Source: Stenotrophomonas sp. VV52 (lineage in GTDB: Bacteria > Pseudomonadota > Gammaproteobacteria > Xanthomonadales > Xanthomonadaceae). From it: a stretch of 64,000 bases of DNA. Position 1 is the stretch's first letter. Every line of letters begins with the position of its first letter. The notes beneath the pieces are model-generated. The model did no database searches, was not told the DNA's origin, and saw nothing but the letters and a program-made list of their open reading frames with translations. This document shows, piece after piece, positions 56,173-64,000 of the stretch. The translations under genes were made by a program, and so were the position numbers. Where the stretch lies: the NCBI RefSeq assembly GCF_002893095.1, contig NZ_PKQQ01000006.1, positions 248,001-312,000 on the forward strand. Direction: 5' to 3'.

Positions 56173-56332
56173 ACCTGCACCTGGAGTTCACGCGGACCAC
56201 CGCGCCTGCCGGGACTATAAACCGAGCCCTGTTCACACGGAGTATGCGTGTGTAAATCGCATCGTTCAGGCTTCACCCGGCCATGGCGGCAGCCCCGGCA
56301 TCGTGGCGTCCACTTCCACTACGGGGCCCGCG

Positions 56333-56827
56333 ATGACCACCCATGCCGAACTGAAAACCGTTGCCGATCTGCAGCTGCCGCGCTACGTCGGCACCTGGTA
56401 CGAACTGGCCCGGCTGCCGATCAGGCACGAGCCTGAAGACTGCACCGACGTCACCGCCCATTATTCGGTGAAGGACAATGGCAACGTCAAAGTGGTCAAC
56501 CGCTGCATCGTCAATGGGGAAGTGGAGGAAGCAGAGGGCGAGGCCTGCCCGGTAGACAACGATCCCGCACGCCTGGAAGTGAGCTTCCTGCCAGCGGGCC
56601 TGCGCTGGATCCCCTTCACCAAGGGCGACTACTGGGTGATCCAGGTGGCGCCGGACTACAGCGTTGCCCTGGTCGGCAGCCCGGACCGCAAGTATCTGTG
56701 GTTGCTGGGGCGCGAGCCCACGCTGGATGCCACCACGGCCGAGCACTACCTGGAAGTGGCGCGCCTGCAGGGCTTCGACCTGACCCCGCTGATCCGCACT
56801 CCGCACACCGGCCATCCCACCGCCTGA
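56333..56827 (+). CDS. blc: Lipocalin family protein (Blc-like)
   Basis: 164 residues: lipocalin motif 1 is GTWYELARLPIRHE (about 21-34), with VTAHYSVKDNGNVKVVNRC and a typical YSVALVGSPDRKYLWLLGR (TDYxN-like motif 2). Unlike E. coli Blc there is no signal peptide or lipobox, so it should be cytoplasmic unless the start is further upstream. Bacterial lipocalins bind fatty acids or lysophospholipids. It is 6 bases before the FAD oxidoreductase gene and presumably co-transcribed. Confidence 0.88.
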   Translation: MTTHAELKTVADLQLPRYVGTWYELARLPIRHEPEDCTDVTAHYSVKDNGNVKVVNRCIVNGEVEEAEGEACPVDNDPARLEVSFLPAGLRWIPFTKGDYWVIQVAPDYSVALVGSPDRKYLWLLGREPTLDATTAEHYLEVARLQGFDLTPLIRTPHTGHPTA

Positions 56828-56833
56828 TCGCGC

Positions 56834-58048
56834 ATGGACCTCAAGAGCGGCTATCCCTTCTGGGCGGTCAGCAACGGGCTGATGCACGCCTTCCCGCCGC
56901 TGCGCGAGGACCGCAGCTGCGACGTACTGGTGGTGGGCGGTGGCATCAGTGGCGCGTTGATCGCCAATGAACTGTGTGCGCACGGCCATGACGTGGTGCT
57001 GGTGGAGCAGCGCGACATCGGCTGGGGCAGCACCGCCGCCAGTACCGCGCTGCTGCAGTATGAAATCGATACGCATCTGATCGACCTGGCCAAGCGCTTC
57101 GGCGAAGCCGATGCGGTATTGGCCTACCGCGCCTGCGCAGAGGCGATTCCTGCGCTGCGCGCGGTGGCCGCCGGCTTCCGCAGCGTGGATTGCCACCCCA
57201 TGCAGAGCCTGTACTACGCCAGCAAGCGCCGGCACGGGCCGGTGCTGCAGGACGAGTACGACCTGCGCCGGAAGCACGGCTTCGACGTACGTTGGCTGGA
57301 CGCGGAAACGGTTCGGGCGGAGTACGGCGTGCCCGCGCCGGGCGCCATCCTCAGCGCGCTGGCCGCGCGGGTCGATCCCTACCAGCTCACCTACCGCCTG
57401 CTGATGCGCCTGGCCAAGGCCGGCTGCGCGGTGCACGACCGCACGGTGCTGCACCGCCTGGAACCGACGGCGCGCGGGGTCACCGCCACCACCCCGGAAG
57501 GGATGCGCATCCGCAGCCGGCACGTGGTGCTGGCCACCGGTTATGCGGGGCAGCGCTGGCTGAAGCAGAAGGTGGCGCGCAACCGCAGCAGCTACGCCTT
57601 CATCACCGACCCGATCGACCCGGGCCTGCTCGGCCCGCTGGCAGACACCATGGTCTGGGAGTCGGCGCGCCCCTATCTGTACATGCGCAGCACCGGCGAC
57701 CACCGGCTGCTGGTTGGCGGTGAAGACGACGCGGTGGACATTCCCGCCCGGCGCGACCGCCGCATCGCGGGCAAGACCGGCACCCTGCTCAAGCAGGTGG
57801 GAAAACTGTTCCCGCACCTGCCGCTGCAACCCGCCTTCTCATGGGCCGGCACCTTCGCCGAGACCGAAGACGGGCTGCCGTTCTTCGGCCCGCACCCGCA
57901 GTGGGGACCGCGGATCCTGTTCGCCATGGCTTATGGCGGCAACGGCATCACCTATTCGATGATCGGTGCCGAACTGCTGCGGGCCCGGATCGAGCGCCGC
58001 CGCCACCCGCTGGCCGGCCTGTTCGGGTTCGAGCGCCTGGATCGCTGA
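56834..58048 (+). CDS. FAD-dependent oxidoreductase (DAO family)
   Basis: 404 residues. The FAD-binding Rossmann fold is DVLVVGGGISGALIANELCA with the acidic VEQRD end of strand 2 (about 30-60). GSTAASTALLQYEIDT contacts the flavin, and FAETEDGLPFFGPHPQ ... FAMAYGGNGITYSMIGAELL marks the C-terminal FAD contact in the DAO/glycine oxidase family. It should oxidise an amine or amino acid with release of H2O2, but the substrate is unknown. The lipocalin just upstream might carry or protect it. Confidence 0.85.
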   Translation: MDLKSGYPFWAVSNGLMHAFPPLREDRSCDVLVVGGGISGALIANELCAHGHDVVLVEQRDIGWGSTAASTALLQYEIDTHLIDLAKRFGEADAVLAYRACAEAIPALRAVAAGFRSVDCHPMQSLYYASKRRHGPVLQDEYDLRRKHGFDVRWLDAETVRAEYGVPAPGAILSALAARVDPYQLTYRLLMRLAKAGCAVHDRTVLHRLEPTARGVTATTPEGMRIRSRHVVLATGYAGQRWLKQKVARNRSSYAFITDPIDPGLLGPLADTMVWESARPYLYMRSTGDHRLLVGGEDDAVDIPARRDRRIAGKTGTLLKQVGKLFPHLPLQPAFSWAGTFAETEDGLPFFGPHPQWGPRILFAMAYGGNGITYSMIGAELLRARIERRRHPLAGLFGFERLDR

Positions 58049-58135
58049 CCCAAACGGCGCCACTACAGGCATCATTCAAGCAACGGCTGCTAGCGTCAGC
58101 GCTGTCGGCCGCCTTGCCTTGCCCCGGAGCCCACC

Positions 58136-58636
58136 ATGATCCGCCCGCTTTCCCTGCTGCTGTTGCTGATGGCCCCCGGCGTCGTGCTGGCACAGTCCGC
58201 GGCCGGTGCCACCGGCCCGCAGTCGGCCACCGACCTGGACCTGTCGCTGCCGCAGCAGCCACTGCAGTACCTGAACGACCCCAGCCTGCGCGGCGACCCG
58301 CCGGGCACCTTCTATGGCGACAAGAGCGGTCGCCGTGCGGTCCAGCGCGATGCCGCCGGCAACCGCATCGCCGACGTGGTCGACGACAAGCTGCGGGTCA
58401 ACGGCAGCATCACCACCGGCATCGGCTATGCCAAGAACTTCGGCAACACGCACTACAACGCGGCCGAGTTGAACCTCAACAAGAACTACACCAACGACGA
58501 AGGCAAGACCCGCAACATGAACCTCAACATCCAGATCAGCGAGGGCAAGGGCCCTGGCTTCTATGGACCGTATGGGGCGGGTTACGGCGGCTACGGCCCC
58601 GGTTTCTGGGGCGGTCCGCCGCCGGTTGGCTGGTAA
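58136..58636 (+). CDS. Secreted hypothetical protein with Gly/Pro/Tyr-rich tail
   Basis: 166 residues. A signal peptide (LLLLLMAPGVVLA, cleavage before Gln20) and a mature part with DPPGTFYGDKSGRRAVQRD, NGSITTGIGYAKNFGNTHYN and LNLNKNYTNDEGKTRNMNLN. The last 25 residues are rich in Gly, Tyr, Phe and Pro. It could be a periplasmic or outer-surface protein; no family comes to mind. Convergent with the PepSY gene. Confidence 0.65.
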   Translation: MIRPLSLLLLLMAPGVVLAQSAAGATGPQSATDLDLSLPQQPLQYLNDPSLRGDPPGTFYGDKSGRRAVQRDAAGNRIADVVDDKLRVNGSITTGIGYAKNFGNTHYNAAELNLNKNYTNDEGKTRNMNLNIQISEGKGPGFYGPYGAGYGGYGPGFWGGPPPVGW

Positions 58637-58642
58637 GCCGGC

Positions 58643-59077
58643 TCAGTCCCACCAGTTGTCGCGCTGGGTGGAAATGATCCGCCCGTCATGGCCGCTCATG
58701 CGCACGTCCACGCGCTGGTTGCGGGCATTGCGCGCTTCCAGGGTCCAGGTGGCGCCGTCGCGTTCCACCGACTCGATCTTCGTCAGTCCAGCCTTGCTGG
58801 CCAGGCTCAGGATCTGCCCGGCCTCCAGCATCGGACGGCCGCTGAGCGGATCGAAGATCTCCCCGTTGGCCGGGTCGACGATCACGTCGGCCAGGCGGCC
58901 GTCGGCGCGGATGACATCGGCTTCCCACACGCCGTCGTCGCGCTCGAGCTCCATGACCTGGGTGTAGCCGGCGGCGCTCAGCTTGGCCTGCACCTCGGCA
59001 GCGCTGAGGGACGCGGCAAAGGCCGGGGCGGTGGTGAAGGTGGCCGCCAGCGCGGCGGCAAGGATCAGCTTGTTCAT
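58643..59077 (-). CDS. PepSY-domain periplasmic protein
   Basis: 144 residues: signal peptide ALAATFTTAPAFA, then two PepSY-type repeats (SAAEVQAKLSAAGYTQVMEL with GVWEADVIRADG, and ILSLASKAGLTKIESVERDG with WTLEARNARN). PepSY units are thought to bind and inhibit peptidases or sense signals. The ATG at 59077 is chosen because the signal begins there. Divergent from the second PepSY gene and the two-component genes. Confidence 0.85.
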   Translation of the reverse strand: MNKLILAAALAATFTTAPAFAASLSAAEVQAKLSAAGYTQVMELERDDGVWEADVIRADGRLADVIVDPANGEIFDPLSGRPMLEAGQILSLASKAGLTKIESVERDGATWTLEARNARNQRVDVRMSGHDGRIISTQRDNWWD

Positions 59078-59191
59078 GGGGGTGTTCCTGAAGGTGACCG
59101 GATCATCCCGGCGCCGCCAGTCTGGCAAGCGCCCTTAAGCGGAGCATGAGGCCCGCTGTTAGGACCCGTTTAAAGGCCCCGCGTATACCGT

Positions 59192-59497
59192 ATGGCCATG
59201 AATACCCTCTCGCTGCTGCTGCCCCTGTTGTTGAGCGCCTCGGCCCAGGACCCCATGCGGGTGCTGGACGGCGGCGCACGCCAGCAGGACGCCGTGCGCC
59301 AGGCGGTCAAACAGGGCCGCTATGTCCCGCTGGAAACCGTGGTGCGCGACGCCCTGCGCCGCTACCCCGGGCAGCTGCTGGAAGTGGAGCTGGACGACGG
59401 CGAGTATGAGATCGAGATCCTCGGCCCCAACGGCGTGGTAATGGAGCTGGACTATGATGCGACCAGCGGCCGCCTGCTCAAGATGGAAGAGGACTGA
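59192..59497 (+). CDS. Small PepSY protein leading a two-component operon
   Basis: 101 residues, or 99 from the second ATG at 59198. A signal peptide (SLLLPLLLSASA) precedes one PepSY domain: VRDALRRYPGQLLEVELDDG and YEIEILGPNGVVMELDYDATSGRLL. Its TGA overlaps the ATG of the response regulator. Such genes often serve as accessory input of the kinase downstream. Confidence 0.85.
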   Translation: MAMNTLSLLLPLLLSASAQDPMRVLDGGARQQDAVRQAVKQGRYVPLETVVRDALRRYPGQLLEVELDDGEYEIEILGPNGVVMELDYDATSGRLLKMEED

Positions 59498-60159
59498 TGC
59501 GACTCCTGCTTGCCGAGGACGATGCCCTGCTCGCCAGCCAGCTGCAGCTGCTGCTGGAAGATGCCGGGTACGTGGTGGTGCACAGCAGTGAAGGCGTGGA
59601 CGCCGAGTACCAGGGCCAGGTGGAAGACATCGCCGCGGCGGTGGTCGACCTTGGCCTGCCGGGGCTGGATGGCCTGAGCGTGATCGAGCGCTGGCGCCAG
59701 GCCGGGCGCGATTTCCCGGTGCTGGTGCTGACCGCGCGGACGCGCTGGCACGACAAACTGGCCGGCTTCGACGCCGGTGCCGACGACTTCCTGACCAAGC
59801 CGTTCCAGCCCGAGGAGCTGCTGCTGCGGCTGCGCGCGCTGATCCGGCGCAGTGCCGGCCATGCCAGCCCGCGCCTGCAGTGCGGCCCGCTGCGGCTGGA
59901 CGTCAACGCCGGCCGCTTCGAGCTGGACGGCGTGCTGCTGCCCCTGAGCCCGCAGGAACACCGCATCCTGAGTTACTTCATGCACCACCCGGACGTGGTG
60001 ATCAGCCGTTCGCGGCTGGGCGAGCATGTCTACGAGTCCGGATTCGATCCCGACTCCAACACCCTGGACGTGCTGATCGGCCGCATCCGCCGCAAACTCG
60101 GCAGCACGCTCATCCACACCCATCGCGGCCAGGGCTTCCGCCTGTCGGCGCACCCATGA
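59497..60159 (+). CDS. OmpR/PhoP-family response regulator
   Basis: 220 residues: receiver domain (1-120) with Glu7-Asp8-Asp9, phospho-acceptor Asp51 in AAVVDLGLPGLDG, and Lys in DFLTKPFQPEEL; winged-helix DNA-binding domain (about 130-220) with VISRSRLGEHVYESGFDPDS and VLIGRIRRKLG. Overlaps the kinase gene by ATGA. PepSY neighbours resemble those of metal- or antimicrobial-peptide-sensing PhoP/PmrA-like systems. Confidence 0.93.
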   Translation: MRLLLAEDDALLASQLQLLLEDAGYVVVHSSEGVDAEYQGQVEDIAAAVVDLGLPGLDGLSVIERWRQAGRDFPVLVLTARTRWHDKLAGFDAGADDFLTKPFQPEELLLRLRALIRRSAGHASPRLQCGPLRLDVNAGRFELDGVLLPLSPQEHRILSYFMHHPDVVISRSRLGEHVYESGFDPDSNTLDVLIGRIRRKLGSTLIHTHRGQGFRLSAHP

Positions 60160-61481
60160 ACACCCGTTCGTTGCGCAGCCGCCTGCTGCTGGCCGGTGGA
60201 TGGGGCATGGTGCTGGTCTCGGCACTGGCCACCTGGTGGCTGGGCGCGATGTACGAGCGCTCCGCGCAGGCCACCCTGGACCAGCAGCTCAACGCGGACC
60301 TGCTCGCGGTGCTGGCCCTGCTGGAGGTGGACGCGCAGGGGGCCGTGCAGGTGCGCGACGAGCTGCGCGGCGAGCGTTACCGGCGGGTGTTTTCCGGCGC
60401 GTACTGGCAGTTGCTGGATGCGCAGGGGCAGCCACTGGGACAGTCGCGCTCGCTGTGGGACGAAACGCTGCCTGCGCCGGCCACGCTGCGTACCGGCCCG
60501 GCCCGGTCCTTCGATACCACCGGCCCGCTGCAGCAGCCGCTGCGTGCGATGGCGCAGCAGGTCACCCTGCCCCGTGCGGCCCTGCCGCTGCGGGTGATCG
60601 TGGCCACCGACCGCAGCCAGCTGGATGCCCAGGTCACGGCCTTCCGGCAACGTACCGCGCTGGCGCTGATGGTGCTGATCGCGTTGTGGTTTGCGGTGCT
60701 GGTCGCCCAGGTGCATTACGGGCTGCGTCCACTGAAGCAGCTCGGGCGCATTGCCGAGCAGGTGCGCAACGGCGAGGACGTGCGTTTTCCGCAGCAGGGC
60801 CTGGTCCGCGAAGTCGCGCCGCTGGCCGCCGAGCTCAACGCATTGCTCGACCACCACGGCCGCATGGTGCTGCGCGCACGGCGCAGTGCCGAAGACCTGG
60901 CACATGCCCTGAAGACGCCGCTGACGGTGCTCTCCACCGAAGCCGCAGGTGCCGGCACCGACTGGCGGCAGACGCTGCGCAGCGAAACCGCACGCATGCA
61001 GGCCAGCATCGACCGCTACCTGGCACTGGGCGTGGCCGCCGACCATCAGCAGCGCACGCCGGTGGCGCCGGTGGTCAGCGCGCTGTGCGGGTTGATGCAA
61101 CGCGTGCACGACGAGCGTGGCGTGGTGTTCACCTGCGCCGCCGACGCACCGGGCGTGTTCGCAGGTGCGCGCGAGGACCTGGAAGAAATGCTGGGCAACC
61201 TGCTGGACAACGCCGGCAAGTGGGCGGCGCAGCGGGTGGAGGTGGGCGTTGCGCTGGCCGACAAGCGGCTGCGGATCACCGTCAGCGACGACGGCGACGG
61301 CCTGCCCGAAGAAGACCTGTCGCGGGTACTCGGTCGTGGCGTGCGGCTGGACCAGCGCGCGCCGGGCAGCGGGCTGGGCTTGGCGATCGTGGCCGATATC
61401 GCCGAGAGTTACGGCGGCGGGTTGGTGTTGCGGAATGGGACGCGCGGGTTGGTGGCGGAGCTGGTGTTACCCGCGGGCTGA
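60156..61481 (+). CDS. Sensor histidine kinase
   Basis: 441 residues. Two membrane helices (about 12-30 and 165-190) flank a periplasmic sensor of about 130 residues. The HAMP-like stretch and the H-box DLAHALKTPLTVLS carry the phospho-accepting His250. The ATPase domain has LGNLLDNAGKWA (N box), DDGDGLPEEDL and GSGLGLAIVADIAESYGG (G boxes). It phosphorylates the response regulator encoded just upstream; the signal is unknown. Convergent with the DUF6122 gene, overlapping by 15 bases. Confidence 0.93.
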   Translation: MNTRSLRSRLLLAGGWGMVLVSALATWWLGAMYERSAQATLDQQLNADLLAVLALLEVDAQGAVQVRDELRGERYRRVFSGAYWQLLDAQGQPLGQSRSLWDETLPAPATLRTGPARSFDTTGPLQQPLRAMAQQVTLPRAALPLRVIVATDRSQLDAQVTAFRQRTALALMVLIALWFAVLVAQVHYGLRPLKQLGRIAEQVRNGEDVRFPQQGLVREVAPLAAELNALLDHHGRMVLRARRSAEDLAHALKTPLTVLSTEAAGAGTDWRQTLRSETARMQASIDRYLALGVAADHQQRTPVAPVVSALCGLMQRVHDERGVVFTCAADAPGVFAGAREDLEEMLGNLLDNAGKWAAQRVEVGVALADKRLRITVSDDGDGLPEEDLSRVLGRGVRLDQRAPGSGLGLAIVADIAESYGGGLVLRNGTRGLVAELVLPAG

Positions 61482-61799
61482 TCCCGCGTGCATGAGCCAA
61501 CAATCCATTGCATCCAGCACGATGTGGATCATCAACCCGATCCCGAACAACCGCGTCTTCTTCGGAACGCACAACCCTGCATACACCGCGATCGCCGGCG
61601 CGGTGTGCAACGGATGGAAGCCGATGCTGCAGCGGTTCGGCGCATAGATCGGATCGGCGAGCAGGTGATCCAGGTCGATGATCCAACCGAGCAGCATCAG
61701 CGCCCACGCCGACAGGAAGCGCTTGCGCCAGAACATCCACGCCAGCAACGCCGGTATGGCGGCGTGCAGGAACAGGTGGAAGATGGCGCGACTGCTCAG
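61467..61799 (-). CDS. DUF6122 family membrane protein, probable CTG start
   Basis: 110 residues, about three membrane helices, with LGWIIDLDHLLADPIYAPNRCSIGFHPLHT (cited in parts) and IGLMIHIVLDAMDCWLMH typical of DUF6122. The frame has no ATG, GTG or TTG early enough: the family starts at a position that here corresponds to CTG (61797-61799), which overlaps the speA stop as CTGA, in the way that ATGA does elsewhere. The first standard start, TTG at 61748, would remove the conserved HLFLHAAIPALL part. Function unknown; read with speA. Confidence 0.7.
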   Translation of the reverse strand: MSSRAIFHLFLHAAIPALLAWMFWRKRFLSAWALMLLGWIIDLDHLLADPIYAPNRCSIGFHPLHTAPAIAVYAGLCVPKKTRLFGIGLMIHIVLDAMDCWLMHAGSARG

Positions 61800-63685
61800 A
61801 CCAGCGGCTCGTCAGACAGGTACGTGTAACCGGTCAACCCGGCTTCCAGTGCCTCGGACAGCTCCTGCGCGCGTTCCGGCGACAGGTTCGCCGCGGCCAC
61901 GCGCTCGGCGTAGCTGGCACGCAGGTCGGCCAGGCTGTAGCCCACGTAGTCCAGCATCACGTCGGTGGTGTCGCCGCGGCGTTGCTGGGTGATCGCGTAA
62001 CCATCGGCATCGGCCAGCACTTCCACCGCGTCGGTGTCGCCGAACAGGTTGTGGATGTCGCCCAGGATTTCCTGGTACGCGCCGACCATGAAGAACCCGA
62101 TCCGGTAGCTTTCGCCCGGGCGCACCGCGTGCAGCGGCAGCGAGGTGTCCAGACTCTCGTTCTCGACGTAGGTCTTCACCATGCCGTCCGAATCGCAGGT
62201 CATGTCGGCAATGATGCCGCGACGCTGCGGCACTTCGTCCAGGCGTTCGATCGGCACGATCGGGAACACCTGGTCGATCGCCCACGCATCCGGGATCGAC
62301 TCGAACACGCTGAAGTTGACGAAGTACTTGTCCACCAGCCGCTCGTTCAACTCGTCCAGCGCCGGGCGATGGCTCTTCTCGTCGTAGCTCAGGCGCGCCC
62401 GCACCGCGTGGGCGATGGCGTAGAACAGGTCGTCGATGCGCGCACGCTGCGGCAGGTCGATCTGGCCCAGCGCATAGCTGGCCAGGCCTTCGGCATGGAA
62501 GTGCTGCGCTTCCTGGAACAGCTCCACCGCCGGGCGCTGGTCGAGGTCGGCATGGATCTCGCGCAGGTGGCGGATCGCCGCCGGCTCGTCGTCGTGCTGG
62601 TCCGGCACGCGGCCTTCCTGCGCTTCTTCGACCTCGGAGACGTTGGCGATCAGCACCGCGTGGTGCGCGGTCATCGCCCGGCCGCACTCGGTGACGATGC
62701 GCGGCGGGGTCAGGCCGTGCTCTTCACAGGCATTGGCCAGCGGCTGCACGATGTTGCCGGCGTACGAATCCAGCCCGTAGTTGATCGAACAGAAGCTGCG
62801 CGAACGGGTGCCTTCGTAGTCCACGCCCAGCCCGCCGCCCACGTCCACGTGGGTGATCTTCGCGCCCAGGCGCGACAGTTCCACGAAGTAGCGGGTGGCT
62901 TCGCGCATGCCGTTGGCGATGTCGCGCACGTTGGAGATCTGCGAACCCATGTGGAAATGCAGCAGGCTCAGGCAATCGGCGTACTCGGTGTCGCGCAGCG
63001 ACTTCCACAGGTCCAGAAGCTGGCGCGGGGAGAGGCCGAACTTGGCCTTGTCGCCGCCGCTGTTCTGCCACTTGCCCGCGCCCAGCGACGCCAGGCGCAT
63101 GCGCACGCCCAGGCCCGGCTTCACGTCCAGCGCCTTGGCTTCCTCCAGCACCAGCTTCAGCTCGGACGGCTTCTCGATCACGATGAAGGTCTGCAGGCCC
63201 AGCTTGCGGCCGATCAGGGCCAGCCGGATGTACTCGCGGTCCTTGTAGCCGTTGCAGACGATCAGCCCGCCCGGGCGCGACAGCGCCAGCACGGCCATCA
63301 GTTCCGGCTTGCTGCCCGCTTCCAGGCCGAAGCCCTCGCCATGGTGGCTGGCCAGGGTGCCGGCCACGCCCCGGTGCTGGTTGACCTTGATCGGGTACAC
63401 GGCGGTATAGCCGCCCGGGTAGTCCCAGTCGGCTTGGGCCCGGCCGAACGCGGCCTGCAGCTTGCCCAGACGCTGCCCCAGGATGTCCGGAAAACGCACC
63501 AGCAGCGGCAGCTTGGCCCCGCCCGCGCGCGCGGCGTCCACGATGTTGGGCAACGACACCACCGGGCCGTCCTGGCCAGTCGGTCTCACCACCATGTGTC
63601 CAGCCTGATCCACGTCGAAGTAGCCATCCGCCCAATGCGGAATCGAGTAGGTCTTGCGGGCTTGGTCGAGGGACCAATCGGTCAT
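61796..63685 (-). CDS. speA: Biosynthetic arginine decarboxylase
   Basis: 629 residues, PLP enzyme of the alanine-racemase-like fold that makes agmatine from arginine, the first step to putrescine. The PLP lysine is in TAVYPIKVNQHRGVA, with CNGYKDREYIRLA, LLHFHMGSQISNVRDI and VDVGGGLGVDYEGTRS. The C-terminal EVEEAQEGRV to LSLLHF-like segments follow. The start is the ATG at 63685 (MTDWSLDQARKTYSIPHW); the frame upstream is only an extension. Divergent from speE. Confidence 0.96.
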   Translation of the reverse strand: MTDWSLDQARKTYSIPHWADGYFDVDQAGHMVVRPTGQDGPVVSLPNIVDAARAGGAKLPLLVRFPDILGQRLGKLQAAFGRAQADWDYPGGYTAVYPIKVNQHRGVAGTLASHHGEGFGLEAGSKPELMAVLALSRPGGLIVCNGYKDREYIRLALIGRKLGLQTFIVIEKPSELKLVLEEAKALDVKPGLGVRMRLASLGAGKWQNSGGDKAKFGLSPRQLLDLWKSLRDTEYADCLSLLHFHMGSQISNVRDIANGMREATRYFVELSRLGAKITHVDVGGGLGVDYEGTRSRSFCSINYGLDSYAGNIVQPLANACEEHGLTPPRIVTECGRAMTAHHAVLIANVSEVEEAQEGRVPDQHDDEPAAIRHLREIHADLDQRPAVELFQEAQHFHAEGLASYALGQIDLPQRARIDDLFYAIAHAVRARLSYDEKSHRPALDELNERLVDKYFVNFSVFESIPDAWAIDQVFPIVPIERLDEVPQRRGIIADMTCDSDGMVKTYVENESLDTSLPLHAVRPGESYRIGFFMVGAYQEILGDIHNLFGDTDAVEVLADADGYAITQQRRGDTTDVMLDYVGYSLADLRASYAERVAAANLSPERAQELSEALEAGLTGYTYLSDEPLV

Positions 63686-63716
63686 TTCAGTGGGCCTGGT
63701 TGGTAAAAAAGGGGGT

Positions 63717-63756
63717 GCATGATAACGCCTAACAGGCGACAGCTCCGTTATCATGC
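63717..63756. promoter_or_regulatory. Dyad between speA and speE
   Basis: Perfect 11-base arms GCATGATAACG (63717-63727) and CGTTATCATGC (63746-63756) face each other, with an inner CGCC/GGCG repeat. On each strand the arm contains TATCAT, a plausible -10 hexamer, so the dyad could hold two divergent promoters and a shared operator. Confidence 0.55.
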
Positions 63757-63837
63757 GCGCCCGCGCCCGACCCCGGGGATTGAACCTGAACAGGCGCGGA
63801 CCCCGGCTCCACCTTCTCCGAACAGGACTGTTACACC

Positions 63838-64000
63838 ATGACTGACAACACCAACTGGTACATCGAGCATTTCGAGCGCACCGGCTCGGCCATCGGCTAT
63901 CGCCTGAAGGGCAAGCTGGACGAGGTCCAGTCCCCGTTCCAGAAGATCGAGATCTTCGCGACCACCGACTGGGGCAACCTGATGACCATCGATGGCGCCA
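63838..64000 (+). CDS. speE: Spermidine synthase, 5' end (partial)
   Basis: The first 54 codons, reading MTDNTNWYIEHFERTGSAIG and then SPFQKIEIFATTDWGNLMTI. This is the usual N-terminus of spermidine synthase, which joins the aminopropyl group of decarboxylated SAM (made by SpeD) to putrescine. The ATG at 63838 has CAGGA 8-12 bases upstream. The gene continues beyond the window. Confidence 0.93.
   Translation, partial: MTDNTNWYIEHFERTGSAIGYRLKGKLDEVQSPFQKIEIFATTDWGNLMTIDGA

Overview
The window is chromosomal DNA, high in G+C, from a member of the Xanthomonadaceae, most likely Stenotrophomonas. The evidence is a near full-length Clp (the Xanthomonas Crp-like regulator), a SpeD of the xanthomonad type, several palindromic GTAG-headed repeats of the kind known as SMAG in S. 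maltophilia, and a protein ending in the XVIPCD secretion domain found on type IV secretion effectors of Xanthomonadales. Species cannot be fixed from the sequence alone.

Layout. 1-5.9 kb: bacterioferritin and its ferredoxin behind two Fur-like boxes, tRNA-Met and tRNA-Gln with a clear promoter and terminator, rppH, rplM-rpsI, coq7, a small exporter (sugE type) with an unusually structured leader, speD and clp. 5.9-11.4 kb: a TSUP permease, then the trpE-trpG-trpD-trpC operon ending in an overlapping HAD phosphatase; a Trp-codon-rich frame lies just upstream of trpE. 11.6-15 kb: a predicted antibacterial module, a lipase effector with XVIPCD, divergent from an ankyrin lipoprotein that is its likely immunity protein. 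15-20.2 kb: yegS, a lone NYN-domain gene, a GNAT enzyme, rpe, a J-domain protein, purC and a DUF962 protein.

20.5-28.9 kb: a complete Mrp-type cation/H+ antiporter operon (fused A/B, then C to G), a Ca2+/Na+-type exchanger on the other strand, a lipoprotein and an unknown gene. 28.9-36.5 kb: tyrosine degradation (hmgA, hppD, divergent MarR regulator with a palindrome), a thioredoxin-like lipoprotein, a POT peptide transporter and kynA. 36.8-40.7 kb: a 2-oxo acid dehydrogenase operon (E1 alpha, E1 beta, a small SH3-like protein, E2). 40.8-47.6 kb: a diguanylate cyclase, a DUF808 membrane protein, an ABC1/UbiB-type kinase and opgB.

47.7-53.7 kb is one gene for a 2005-residue protein with no domain I can name; it contains an internal duplication of about 365 residues. 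53.7-64 kb: a large MscS-type channel, a lipocalin with an FAD oxidoreductase, a secreted protein, two PepSY proteins with an OmpR-type two-component system, a DUF6122 membrane protein that seems to start at CTG, speA, and the start of speE on the other side of a strong dyad.

Common themes are polyamine synthesis (speA, speD, speE), aromatic amino acid synthesis and breakdown (trp, kyn, hpp/hmg), and ion and envelope stress (Mrp, CaCA, MscS, OpgB). The two most unusual items are the effector/immunity pair at 11.6-15 kb and the giant repeat protein at 47.7-53.7 kb.
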